Part shown: piece after piece, positions 1 through 8,603 of the stretch
Position numbering within the stretch: position 1 is the stretch's first letter
Layout: every line of letters starts with the position of its first letter
Assembly: GCA_963847145.1 (NCBI GenBank)
Contig: CAWJYN010000006.1
Location: 62,001 to 126,000, forward strand
DNA: 64,000 bases
Direction: 5' to 3'
Source of the DNA: JABFRJ01 sp963847145
GTDB lineage: Bacteria; Pseudomonadota; Alphaproteobacteria; Rhizobiales; Hyphomicrobiaceae
Program-made: the position numbers and the translations under genes
The notes under the pieces: model-generated
Seen by the model: the letters and a program-made list of their open reading frames with translations, nothing else
Databases searched by the model: none
Told to the model about the DNA's origin: nothing

Positions 1-516
1 GCGGGTGTCGAGGTGAGCGAAGCCGTCGGGTAGCGCGAGGCCGGCGCCGGCGCGTTGTTCGATGACGGCGATGGCGCTGGGCGATAGCCAGTTCCCCGCA
101 GCGGCTGATGTCAGTGCTTTCGTTGCAAGCCCCTGGTCGTAGGGTGGATCGGCAAACAGCAGTGAAAATCCGCCATACTTCCCCGCCGGTCCGAGCCCCG
201 TCGCATCCCGCCGGAAAATCTTGGTGATGCCGGTCAGGCCAAAGGCTTCGACGTTGTCGCGGATCACGCCACGAGCGGCAGCGTCGTCCTCGACGAACAT
301 GCAGAACGCCGCACCGCGGGAGAGCGCCTCGACACCAAGCGCGCCGGTGCCCGCGAACAGGTCCAGCACCCGCGCCCCTTCGAACTCAAAGCCCTCGATG
401 CCATGCGCCAGAATGTTGAACACCGCCTCGCGCACGCGATCGGAGGTTGGCCGGGTCGCATCCGTTGGTGGGGCGGCGATGGTCCGGCCTCGAAACTGTC
501 CGCCGACAATGCGCAT
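1..516 (-). CDS. rsmD: 16S rRNA (guanine(966)-N(2))-methyltransferase RsmD, 3' end cut by window edge
   Basis: The 172 codons present begin MRIVGGQFRGR, the usual RsmD N-terminus. They carry the SAM-binding motif DLFAGTGALG (residues 52-61) and the N6/N2-adenine/guanine methylase motif DPPY (residues 123-126). RsmD methylates G966 of 16S rRNA on the assembled 30S subunit in the cytoplasm. Family length is about 180-190 residues, so only a short C-terminal piece lies beyond the left edge. The ATG at 516 is chosen because the protein then starts exactly at the conserved MRIVGG; an in-frame TTG lies a few codons upstream. The next gene upstream on this strand is pnp, about 350 bases away. Confidence 0.93.
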   Translation of the reverse strand, partial: MRIVGGQFRGRTIAAPPTDATRPTSDRVREAVFNILAHGIEGFEFEGARVLDLFAGTGALGVEALSRGAAFCMFVEDDAAARGVIRDNVEAFGLTGITKIFRRDATGLGPAGKYGGFSLLFADPPYDQGLATKALTSAAAGNWLSPSAIAVIEQRAGAGLALPDGFAHLDTR

Positions 517-869
517 GGGATCGAACTCATTTTCCAAACGTTAAAGCGGGAATTCGCGGCTGCTTTCGGTTAATTTTTGCCCGTTTTCTGGCTGGAAATT
601 AACGACACTCCGTCAATTCCCAACACATTCGCGGCAGTTCTCGTGGTGATTGCCATCTGATTTAATCGCAATCGGCCCAAAATTCAAAAAATCAGCCTCA
701 CCAATTCCCGCCTCCTCAGGCCGTGAGATACTGCAGGTTCGTTTTCCTCCTGGATATCTCGCCCGTGTTCCTTCGCATGCCAGCCTCCCCGCAGAACAGC
801 AACGCCGGCACGCCCCAGGTCGGGACGGCCGGCGCTGCAGAACCGAACCTTGCGGCTCAGACCAAAATC
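517..869. other. Intergenic stretch between pnp and rsmD
   Basis: About 350 bases with no convincing reading frame. The part next to rsmD (about 560-720) is visibly richer in A and T than the surroundings and probably holds the rsmD promoter. I see no clear terminator hairpin with a T-run after pnp. Confidence 0.5.
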
Positions 870-3080
870 TTAATCGCGACGGCGCGGGCGATCGCCACCG
901 CGGCCGCCGCCGCCATCACGGCGGGGTGGGCGGCTCTGCTGTTCGGCCATGGGATCGGGCTCGCCTTCGGCACGGGGGATTTCGATACCCGTCGTCTGGT
1001 CGATGATCTTCATCGACAACCGCGTCTTGCCGCGGTCATCGAAGCCCAGCAGCTTGACCCACACTTCCTGACCTTCTTTGACAACGTCGCTCGGGTGGTT
1101 TGGCCGCATCGTGGACGACAGCTGCGACACGTGGACGAGGCCGTCCTTGGCGCCGAAGAAGTTCACAAACGCGCCGAACTCCATCAGCTTGACGACCTTG
1201 CCCTTGTAGATGGTACCGACTTCCGGCTCCATCGTGATGGCCTTGATGCGGTCCATGGCCTTGTCGATCTGCTCTTTCTTGGAGCCGGCAACCTTGACCG
1301 TACCATCGTCTTCGATGTCGATTTTGGCACCGCTTTCTTCGACGATCGAACGGATCACCGAGCCGCCCGAACCGATCACTTCGCGGATCTTGTCGACCGG
1401 GATCTTGATGGTTTCGATGCGCGGCGCATGCTCGCCCAGTTCCTGGCGCGCGCCGGTCATGGACTTGGCCATTTCGCCGAGGATGTGGATGCGGCCGCCG
1501 TGGGCCTGCTCCAGCGCAACCTTCATGATCTCTTCGGTGATGCCGGTGATCTTGATGTCCATCTGCAGCGCGGTAATGCCCTTCTCAGTGCCAGCCACCT
1601 TGAAGTCCATGTCGCCGAGATGATCTTCGTCACCGAGGATGTCGGAGAGCACAGCAAAGCTGTTGCCTTCCTTGATCAGGCCCATGGCGATACCCGCCAC
1701 CGGGCTCTTCAACGGCACGCCAGCGTCCATCAATGCGAGCGAGGAACCGCAGACCGTCGCCATGGACGACGAGCCGTTCGACTCTGTGATTTCCGACACG
1801 ATGCGGATCACATAGGGGAACTCGTCGTTCGATGGCAGCAGCGGCCGCACGGCGCGATACGCCAGCTTGCCGTGGCCGATTTCGCGCCGTTTGGGCGAAC
1901 CGACGCGTCCAACTTCGCCGACCGAGAATGGAGGGAAGTTGTAGTGCAGCAGGAAGCGTTCTTTCTTCGTGCCTTCCAGGCTGTCGATGTACTGCTCGTC
2001 GTCGCCGGTGCCGAGCGTGGCAACGACCAGCGCCTGTGTCTCGCCGCGCGTGAACAGCGCCGAGCCGTGGGTGCGCGGCAGCACGTGCACGTTCGAGCTG
2101 ATCTGGCGCACGGTCTTCAGGTCGCGGCCATCAATACGCTTGGAGGTGCGGATGATGTCACCACGGACAACATCCTGCTCAAGCTGCTTGAACACCGAGC
2201 CGAGCTTGACGAGCTTGGCTGGCTCCGTGCCTTCCGGTGCCATGACCGCCATGGCCTTCTTCTTGGCAGCAGAGACGAGGTCCTGCCGAGCTTTCTTGTC
2301 GGGTGTCAGGAAGGCCTTGCGCAGGTCTTCGGTGATGAGCGTGCCCATCTGCGCTTTCTCGGCGCTGAGGTCGGGCGGTGTAAAGTCCCACTGTTCCTTG
2401 GCAGCTTTTTCCGCCAGCTTGATGATCGCGTCGATCACTGGCTGGAAGCCGCGATGGCCGAACATGACGGCGTCGAGCATGGTCTTCTCGGAAAGTTCCT
2501 TGGCTTCCGATTCAACCATCATCACGGCGTCGTGCGTGCCAGCGACGATCAGGTCGAGATCGCTCTTCGGCATCTCGTCGATCATCGGGTTCAGCACGAA
2601 CTCGCCGTTGATGACGCCAACGCGGGCGCCGCCGATGGGCCCGAGGAACGGCAGGCCCGACAGTGTCAGTGCCGCGGAGGCGGCCACCAAGGCCAGCACG
2701 TCCGGATCGTTCTCAAGGTCGTGGCTGAGAACCGTAACAATCACCTGCACTTCGTTCTTGAAGCCTTCGACGAACAGCGGGCGGATCGGCCGGTCGATCA
2801 AGCGCGATGTCAGGGTCTCTTTTTCCGTGGGGCGGCCTTCGCGCTTGAAGTAACCGCCGGGAATCTTGCCGGCTGCGTAGGTCTTCTCCTGGTAGTCGAC
2901 GGTCAGCGGGAAGAAGTCGATTCCAGCCTTCGCTGTCTTGGCGCCAACGACGGTCGCAAGCACGCTGGTTTCGCCGTACTGGGCAAGGACAGCGCCATCG
3001 GCCTGGCGGGCCATGTGGCCGGTTTCGAGCGTCAGCTTGCGGCCGGCCCAGTCGATTTCCACGCGGTGGATGTTGAACAT
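870..3080 (-). CDS. pnp: Polyribonucleotide nucleotidyltransferase (PNPase)
   Basis: This 736-residue protein is a 3'-5' phosphorolytic exoribonuclease and RNA-degradosome component in the cytoplasm. It shows two RNase PH-like halves, a KH domain with the loop IGSGGSVIR, an S1 domain (GTIYKGKVVKLMEFGAFV) and a Gly/Arg-rich basic tail. The start at 3080 gives MFNIHRVEIDWAGRKL, the standard alphaproteobacterial N-terminus, preceded by a purine-rich AGAGAGA ribosome site. A frame extension to 3122 exists but has no family support. The gene lies downstream of rpsO on the same strand, the conserved rpsO-pnp arrangement, so co-transcription is likely. The gap between them holds a large inverted repeat. 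Confidence 0.98.
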   Translation of the reverse strand: MFNIHRVEIDWAGRKLTLETGHMARQADGAVLAQYGETSVLATVVGAKTAKAGIDFFPLTVDYQEKTYAAGKIPGGYFKREGRPTEKETLTSRLIDRPIRPLFVEGFKNEVQVIVTVLSHDLENDPDVLALVAASAALTLSGLPFLGPIGGARVGVINGEFVLNPMIDEMPKSDLDLIVAGTHDAVMMVESEAKELSEKTMLDAVMFGHRGFQPVIDAIIKLAEKAAKEQWDFTPPDLSAEKAQMGTLITEDLRKAFLTPDKKARQDLVSAAKKKAMAVMAPEGTEPAKLVKLGSVFKQLEQDVVRGDIIRTSKRIDGRDLKTVRQISSNVHVLPRTHGSALFTRGETQALVVATLGTGDDEQYIDSLEGTKKERFLLHYNFPPFSVGEVGRVGSPKRREIGHGKLAYRAVRPLLPSNDEFPYVIRIVSEITESNGSSSMATVCGSSLALMDAGVPLKSPVAGIAMGLIKEGNSFAVLSDILGDEDHLGDMDFKVAGTEKGITALQMDIKITGITEEIMKVALEQAHGGRIHILGEMAKSMTGARQELGEHAPRIETIKIPVDKIREVIGSGGSVIRSIVEESGAKIDIEDDGTVKVAGSKKEQIDKAMDRIKAITMEPEVGTIYKGKVVKLMEFGAFVNFFGAKDGLVHVSQLSSTMRPNHPSDVVKEGQEVWVKLLGFDDRGKTRLSMKIIDQTTGIEIPRAEGEPDPMAEQQSRPPRRDGGGGRGGDRPRRRD

Positions 3081-3163
3081 TTCAGATTTCTCTCTCTTCG
3101 GTCTTTGCGGACGGACGGACAATTCGGTCGTTGGCTTTGCGCGGCGGCATGCCCGCGCTGGCT

Positions 3164-3289
3164 GTCATCCTGGGCCTTGTGCCCAGGACCCAGCGTGCGT
3201 CTGGCGGTAACGGTGAGCGGTTATCGGAGGCACCCGGCAGCGCCAGAGCCTGTTGATGGCTGGGTCCTGGGCACAAGGCCCAGGATGAC
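3164..3289. repeat. Perfect 31-bp inverted repeat between rpsO and pnp
   Basis: The arms 3164-3194 (starting GTCATCCTGGGCC) and 3259-3289 (ending GGCCCAGGATGAC) are exact reverse complements over 31 bases with a 64-base spacer. Each arm is itself a short hairpin (CCTGGGC...GCCCAGG). The sequence style GTCATCC...GGACCCA matches the palindromic intergenic repeats common in rhizobial genomes; a shortened relative is at 51954-51981. In the rpsO-pnp transcript it would form a long stem. Confidence 0.85.
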
Positions 3290-3315
3290 AACCCCGCGCG
3301 CCTCAGCAACGCATA

Positions 3316-3340
3316 AGCCCCAGAAGAGACTTCTGGGGCT
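3316..3340 (-). terminator. Hairpin just after rpsO
   Basis: An 11-bp perfect stem (AGCCCCAGAAG / CTTCTGGGGCT) with a 3-base loop starts about 10 bases after the rpsO stop codon. No T-run follows, so it may be a weak attenuating terminator or a processing/stability hairpin. In enterobacteria the rpsO-pnp gap carries both an attenuating terminator and an RNase III site; whether the same holds here is inference. Confidence 0.6.
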
Positions 3341-3350
3341 GCAGATATAA

Positions 3351-3620
3351 TCAGCGACGCAGTTCGAGCTTGGCGATGATCTTTGTGTAGCGCGGTGCGT
3401 CGGTTTTCTTCATGTGATCGAGCAAGCTGCGGCGCTGGCTGACCATCTTGAGAAGGCCGCGGCGGGAATGGTTGTCTTTGGTGTGCAGCTTGAAGTGGTC
3501 GGTCAGGCTGTTGATGCGGGCGGTCAGCAGCGCGATCTGCACTTCTGGCGAGCCTGTGTCGGTGACCTTGGCGGCATGCTCTTTGATGATCGTTCGTTTG
3601 GCTTCGGCACTCATCGACAT
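3351..3620 (-). CDS. rpsO: 30S ribosomal protein S15
   Basis: This 89-residue protein has the complete S15 signature from GSPEVQIALLTARINSLTDH through the HSRRGLLKMVSQRRSLLDH region. S15 binds 16S rRNA early in 30S assembly and helps form an inter-subunit bridge. The start at 3620 (MSMSAEAKR) is set by the ribosome site AAAGGAG five bases upstream; a second ATG two codons later is also possible. A longer frame to 3665 has no family support. pnp follows on the same strand after a gap with a hairpin and a large inverted repeat. Confidence 0.97.
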   Translation of the reverse strand: MSMSAEAKRTIIKEHAAKVTDTGSPEVQIALLTARINSLTDHFKLHTKDNHSRRGLLKMVSQRRSLLDHMKKTDAPRYTKIIAKLELRR

Positions 3621-3855
3621 CGGGAACTCCTTTCGGAAACATAGCGTTAGAGTGCCCGCCGGCAACGATAGTTACGGTCGTTGCGGGTGCGGGCTTGGCG
3701 GGGCCGGAGCCGGGATGTCGTCCAGCACGGTCCCTGCAGTGCGGCTCTAGAGCCGCACCTTGCGCGCGTTATACACGAAACACGTGGCTTGGCGAGTGCG
3801 ATGAAGCGCGCAGGCGTTCGTGGAAGGTTCTACGTGGAGCCGTACGCGCCACCCC

Positions 3856-4893
3856 TTACCGCGTCGGCACTCGCATGCCGGCGGGCGTGGTTTGCTGCGG
3901 GGCCTGCTGCGTCAAAGTCGAGGCCATGGGCGCTGCGCCCGCGCCGGTACCCTGCTGGGCCGAAGCACCGCGCAGGTCCATGTCGATGCGCTCGCCGTTG
4001 CGGCAGTTGCGGGCGAGGCCCAGATCACGACGGCCGCCCAGGGCCCAAGCCTGCGGCAGCTGCGGGCCAGAACGGTCAACGTTTTGGCTGCGTGCGAAGG
4101 TGCGGCGGAACATGCCGCTCAATTCGGCGGCTTTGATGCGCTCGTCCGGCAGGCTGCCACAATAGATGTTCTGGTAGCCGTCCTCGACCCAGAGGCGATC
4201 CGACGCCGTGGCATTCTCGATCGCGAGTTTGCTCAGCGCGAGTGCGCGCACATGGTCGGGCGGCACATGCTTGCCGTGCCAATGGAGGTCGGCGAGGTAG
4301 GCCTGCGCGCCGGCATGGCTGTCCTGCACCAGCTTCTGCAGGTAATGCAGCCCCAACCGCACATCGAGCGGCACGCCATCGGCGGTCAGGTGGAGCTTGG
4401 CGAGTTCGAACTGGGCGTCGGGCTCGTTGAAAAAGGTGGCGCTATGCCGGATGAACTCGATCGCGCGCTCGCGGTCGGGGCGGAGGCCAATGTCGGGCAG
4501 GCCACGGCGCACGTAGCCGGCCAGTGCGGTAATCGCCTTGGCGACAAACGGTGCACGGCGCACATCTTCGGGATCGACCGAGCCGTGTGCGTCCGAGAGG
4601 CCCTGAAACAGGGTGTAGGCGAGGCGGTGATCGACAAAGCCGGACGTATCATCGCCGGCGATGCGTGCCATGTAGAATTCAGCGTAGAACTTGGGCAGGC
4701 CGTCGTCAGTCCGAAGCACGCAATCCAAGGCTGGCACGGCCAGCTCGTAACGGCTGTGCTTGTAGGCATCGAGGCCCTTGCTGAGCATCTCGGCCGCAGG
4801 GCCACAGGGTGCGTTGGTCCCGGCGTGCGCGGGTGGCGCAACAAGGCCAATCCACACGCCCGCAGCGAGGCCAAGGGCCATGGCTGAAACCAT
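3856..4893 (-). CDS. Secreted Sel1/TPR-like repeat protein of unknown role
   Basis: The ATG at 4893 gives a 345-residue protein that starts with a signal peptide (MVSAMALGLAAGVWIGLVAP, cut probably after AHA). AAGGG sits just upstream of that ATG. A TTG at 4941 would add 16 basic residues and overlap the end of ilvD. The mature part has helical pairs of Sel1/TPR type, such as AQFELAKLHLTADGVPLDVRLGLHYLQKL and GAQAYLADLHWHGKHVPPDHVRALALSKLA. These match the A..A..Y..G.....D...A spacing of Sel1 repeats. The C-terminus is Gln/Ala/Pro-rich and probably disordered. It is likely a periplasmic protein-protein interaction scaffold; no enzymatic residues are recognised. It may be co-transcribed with ilvD. 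Confidence 0.75.
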   Translation of the reverse strand: MVSAMALGLAAGVWIGLVAPPAHAGTNAPCGPAAEMLSKGLDAYKHSRYELAVPALDCVLRTDDGLPKFYAEFYMARIAGDDTSGFVDHRLAYTLFQGLSDAHGSVDPEDVRRAPFVAKAITALAGYVRRGLPDIGLRPDRERAIEFIRHSATFFNEPDAQFELAKLHLTADGVPLDVRLGLHYLQKLVQDSHAGAQAYLADLHWHGKHVPPDHVRALALSKLAIENATASDRLWVEDGYQNIYCGSLPDERIKAAELSGMFRRTFARSQNVDRSGPQLPQAWALGGRRDLGLARNCRNGERIDMDLRGASAQQGTGAGAAPMASTLTQQAPQQTTPAGMRVPTR

Positions 4894-4918
4894 GGCCCTT
4901 AAGCGCGTCCGGTGACGC

Positions 4919-6751
4919 TCAAATGTCAGCGTAGCAAACAATTTCGGCCTTTCCGCCAGCGTGGGTCACGGCGCCTTTCACGGCTGGTCCCACCTGGTCT
5001 GCGTATTTACGAAGAGCACCGCTTTGATAGCTATTGTGTGGCGGCTTCCAGGATTTTCTGCGCTTTTCGAGTTCCGCCTTCGAGACCTCGACATCGAGTG
5101 TCCCTTTGGTCGCATCGATCACGATAATGTCGCCGTCTTTCAGCAGTCCGATCGGTCCGCCAAGCGCTGCTTCGGGGCCCACATGGCCGATGCAGAACCC
5201 ACGCGTACCACCCGAGAACCGGCCGTCCGTGATCAGCGCCACTTTTTCGCCAAGTCCGCGCCCATAAAGCGCCGCAGTGGTGGACAGCATCTCGCGCATG
5301 CCTGGGCCGCCCTTCGGCCCCTCGTAGCGGATGACGATCACCGAGCCGTCTTTGATCTTGCCGGACTCGACGGCTTCGAACGCATCCTCCTCACGATCAA
5401 AGCACTGCGCCGGCCCTTTGAAGGTCAGCGTCTTCATGCCGGCCACCTTCACGATGGCGCCATCCGGCGCGAGGTTGCCGCGCAGGCCGACGACGCCGCC
5501 GGTCGGTGTGATCGGGTTGGAAACTGGATAGACGACCTTCTGGTTCTTGTTGAACTTCACGTTTTCGAGGTTCTGGCCGATCGTCTTGCCGGTCACCGTC
5601 ATGCAGTCTTCATGCAGCAGGCCGCCTTCCATCAGCGCTTTCATGATCTGCTGGATGCCGCCGATATCGTGCACGTCCTTGGCCACGTATTGGCCGCCAG
5701 GCTTCAGGTCGGCGATGTAGGGCGTCTTCTTGAAGATCTCAGCCACGTCGAACAGATCAAAATCGATCCCGCACTCGTGCGCCATGGCCGGCAAATGCAG
5801 CGCGGCGTTAGTTGAACCGCCAGTCGCCGCCACTGCCACCGCTGCGTTCTCAAACGCTTTGCGGGTCGCGATGTGCCGTGGCCGGATGCCATCAGCCAGC
5901 AGACGCATCACGGCTTCGCCGCTCAGCAGCGCATATCTGTCGCGCGTAAGGTCAGGCGCGGGTGCACCCGCCGAAGACGGCAGTGCCAAGCCCATGGCTT
6001 CCGACACCATCGCCATCGTATTCGCCGTGAATTGGCCGCCGCACGCACCCGCACTTGGGCACGCAACGGATTCAAGTTCATGCAATTCCGCGTCGCTCAT
6101 TTTGCCGGCGGAATGCATGCCGACGCCTTCGAATACGTCGACCACCGTCACGTCGCGGCCCTTGAAGCGGCCGGGCAAGATGGATCCGCCGTACATGAAC
6201 ACCGACGGCACGTTGAGCCGCAGCATCGCCATCATCACGCCCGGCAACGATTTATCGCACCCGGCCAACCCCACCATCGCGTCGTAGCAATGGCCGCGCA
6301 TCGTGAGCTCGATCGAGTCGGCGATCACTTCGCGGCTGACCAGCGACGACTTCATGCCCTGGTGGCCCATCGCAATCCCGTCGGTCACGGTGATGGTGCA
6401 GAATTCGCGCGGTGTGCCACCGGCCAAGTCAACGCCCTTCTTGGCGGACTGCGCTTGGCGCATCAGTGTGATGTTGCACGGTGCGGCTTCGTTCCACGCT
6501 GACACGACCCCGACGAGCGGCCGATGGATCTGCTCTTCCGTCATGCCCATCGCATAATAGTATGACCGGTGCGGCGCGCGCGCCGGGCCCTCGGTCACAT
6601 GGCGGCTTGGCAGCTTCGACTTGTCGAATTTGAACGCTTTGGATTTGTCGCTGGCTTTGGTCGCGGGCTTTTTCGCAGCCGTGCTTTCGGCGGTCCCCTC
6701 TTTTGCAGGAGACGTTGTAATCGTGGTGTTCAGAGGCGGCTTTTTGGCCAT
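4919..6751 (-). CDS. ilvD: Dihydroxy-acid dehydratase
   Basis: The protein converts 2,3-dihydroxy-isovalerate and its methylvalerate homologue to the 2-oxo acids in valine and isoleucine synthesis, in the cytoplasm. It has 610 residues from the ATG at 6751. Cys92 (APCN), Cys165 (GCDKS) and Cys237 (GACGG) are the three conserved cysteines of the Fe-S cluster site; their pattern fits the [2Fe-2S] type. The C-terminal RFSGGTRGFCIGHVGPEA block is conserved. The first 45 residues are an extra Lys/Ala/Thr-rich, probably disordered tail. A longer frame to 6877 exists but the sequence upstream of the chosen start is not family-like. Confidence 0.96.
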   Translation of the reverse strand: MAKKPPLNTTITTSPAKEGTAESTAAKKPATKASDKSKAFKFDKSKLPSRHVTEGPARAPHRSYYYAMGMTEEQIHRPLVGVVSAWNEAAPCNITLMRQAQSAKKGVDLAGGTPREFCTITVTDGIAMGHQGMKSSLVSREVIADSIELTMRGHCYDAMVGLAGCDKSLPGVMMAMLRLNVPSVFMYGGSILPGRFKGRDVTVVDVFEGVGMHSAGKMSDAELHELESVACPSAGACGGQFTANTMAMVSEAMGLALPSSAGAPAPDLTRDRYALLSGEAVMRLLADGIRPRHIATRKAFENAAVAVAATGGSTNAALHLPAMAHECGIDFDLFDVAEIFKKTPYIADLKPGGQYVAKDVHDIGGIQQIMKALMEGGLLHEDCMTVTGKTIGQNLENVKFNKNQKVVYPVSNPITPTGGVVGLRGNLAPDGAIVKVAGMKTLTFKGPAQCFDREEDAFEAVESGKIKDGSVIVIRYEGPKGGPGMREMLSTTAALYGRGLGEKVALITDGRFSGGTRGFCIGHVGPEAALGGPIGLLKDGDIIVIDATKGTLDVEVSKAELEKRRKSWKPPHNSYQSGALRKYADQVGPAVKGAVTHAGGKAEIVCYADI

Positions 6752-7117
6752 GGCTGTGCGCTCGTCTTTCGGGATCAGAAGTTGAGGGATGTTTGTGGAC
6801 GGTGAATGTTGCTCTCGCGCCGCAGTCTGGATCGACCGGGACTCGATCGAAGCACACCCGCGGCAGAAAAGTCGCACTCCCTAGGCCCTGTTGCCAATCC
6901 CCTCAATACGGTCGCCGATAACCCGCATTCTGAGGAGGGCCAGCACACTTAGCGCTGACCCCATCCGAACGCGTTGCAGCAGCTATTGAGAGGCGTTTGT
7001 GGCTCAACCGAGGCATCAGCGCCTGAATTTGTGGCGCCGATGCAACAGTTTCATTCCAAACAAGATCGTTGGTTGGATCCGTTGCCGTCCGGTTACGCCA
7101 GAAGGCTGAGTAGCCGC
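6752..7117. other. Intergenic stretch upstream of ilvD
   Basis: About 365 bases without a supportable gene, between ilvD and the beta-lactamase-fold gene. Short open frames on both strands lack family-like sequence and ribosome sites. It should contain the ilvD promoter; I could not identify a leader peptide with runs of branched-chain codons or a riboswitch. Confidence 0.45.
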
Positions 7118-8458
7118 TCAATCGACAATGGCTTGATAGACCATCTGGCGGAACATCAGCCGGTGCGTGAGGCGCAGCGCGCCGGCCGACTGCACCATCA
7201 TGACGGCGACCAGCTGTTCTTTAGGATCGACCCAGAAGTAGGTGCCGGCATAGCCGCCCCAATTGTAGTCACCGGCCGTGCCGGGGAACGGCGCGAAGCC
7301 ATCCCCTTGGCGGACGGCAAAGCCTAAGCCGAACGCATAAGTCTGTGCGCCCAGCACGCCGCCGCCCGGCGTTGCCGCCAGCGGGATCTTGGCCATCAGG
7401 TGATCCGACGTCATCAGGCGCACTGTCGTGCGGCTCAGAATGCGCTGGCCATCGAGCACGCCGCCGTTCGCCAGCATCTGCGCAAACCGCAGATAGTCAC
7501 CCGCGGTCGTCATTGTGCCGGCGCCGCCAGAGTCATTGCCCGGCTGCTTGGTGACATCGATCAGCTTGATGGGCGTACCTGCCAGCGCGTCCTTCTCGAA
7601 CGGCTCCGCGACGCGTGGCAACTTATCTGCCGGCACCCAGAAGGCGGTATCCGTCATCTTGAGCGGCTTGAACACGCGTTCGGCCAGATAATCGCCCAGG
7701 CGTTTGCCGGATGCTGCTTCGACAACGCGGCCGACCACGTCGGTGGCGAGGCTATATTCCCACGTGGTGCCTGGCTGATGAACCAACGGAACCTTGGCGA
7801 GACGCTCGGTGAATTCGGCGGCCGACAGATCGCGGGTGTCGAAATCGATGACGCCGGGTTTGAACAGGCCAGCCTTGGTCAGTGCCTCTTTAACGGCGGC
7901 GTTGGCGGTCAACTCGCCATAGGGCAGGCCGGCAGTGTGGCGCAGAATGTCCTGCACGGTCATGGGCCGGTCAGCGGCAGCTTCGCCCGTTGCGGTTGCG
8001 ACCTTCACGTCCTTGAAGGCCGGCAGCCACTTCGAGACCGGATCATTGAGCTGCACAATGCCATCCTCAACCAGGGTCATGGCAGCGACCGAAGCCATCG
8101 GCTTGGTCATCGAATAGGCCCGGAAGATCGTATCGAGCTGCATGGCATCGGCAGACTTTGGGTCGCGCTTGCCGAGCGCGCTCGAATAAACAAGCCGTCC
8201 CTTCCGCGCGACCATCATCACAATGCCGGGTAGCTTTTTGTCGGCGATTTCCTTTTCGAAAGCCTTGGTCAGCTTGCCGAGCCGCGCCGATGAAACGCCG
8301 ACGACTTCGGCGGGTGTGGCGCGCGTCAGCGGGGTGGACTGTTTGGCTGCAGGCGCTGCGCGTTGCGCCATGGCCGTTGGGAGCGGGGTACTCAGGATGC
8401 CGAGCGACACGGCGAGTGCCGATGCCGTCAGGTGGCGGGCTCGAAGGTGAGTGGGCAT
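7118..8458 (-). CDS. Exported serine beta-lactamase-family hydrolase (class C/esterase EstB type)
   Basis: This 446-residue protein starts at the ATG at 8458, with GGAGGA eight bases upstream and a signal peptide ending near TAMA-Q. The catalytic motif SMTK (Ser116-x-x-Lys119) and the Tyr motif YSL (Tyr235) are present. The C-terminal block WGGYAGTYFWVDP resembles that of class C-like esterases and transesterases. It should work in the periplasm on an ester, amide or lactone substrate. A true cephalosporinase is less likely, since the family is dominated by esterases and D-peptidases. A frame extension to 8854 overlaps znuA and has no support. Confidence 0.9.
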   Translation of the reverse strand: MPTHLRARHLTASALAVSLGILSTPLPTAMAQRAAPAAKQSTPLTRATPAEVVGVSSARLGKLTKAFEKEIADKKLPGIVMMVARKGRLVYSSALGKRDPKSADAMQLDTIFRAYSMTKPMASVAAMTLVEDGIVQLNDPVSKWLPAFKDVKVATATGEAAADRPMTVQDILRHTAGLPYGELTANAAVKEALTKAGLFKPGVIDFDTRDLSAAEFTERLAKVPLVHQPGTTWEYSLATDVVGRVVEAASGKRLGDYLAERVFKPLKMTDTAFWVPADKLPRVAEPFEKDALAGTPIKLIDVTKQPGNDSGGAGTMTTAGDYLRFAQMLANGGVLDGQRILSRTTVRLMTSDHLMAKIPLAATPGGGVLGAQTYAFGLGFAVRQGDGFAPFPGTAGDYNWGGYAGTYFWVDPKEQLVAVMMVQSAGALRLTHRLMFRQMVYQAIVD

Positions 8459-8603
8459 GGGCGTCCTCCGGGGGTGGCGCGCTTTCGATCTGGCGCCGTC
8501 CCCGACTGAACCACCCGCTTTTGTGCGCTGCCAAGCTGCGCAAACGGTGGATGCGCGTCGCCAGCCGCACAGCAGCCTTGCGTTTCCAGGCGGTCGTCTT
8601 GGT

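Noticed and set aside
723..3350. Very long open frame (875 codons) on the plus strand
   Set aside because: It lies antisense to pnp and rpsO, has no family-like sequence and arises from GC-rich codon bias.
4961..6502. Several long plus-strand frames opposite ilvD
   Set aside because: They are antisense shadows of a certain gene; composition and lack of ribosome sites argue against coding.
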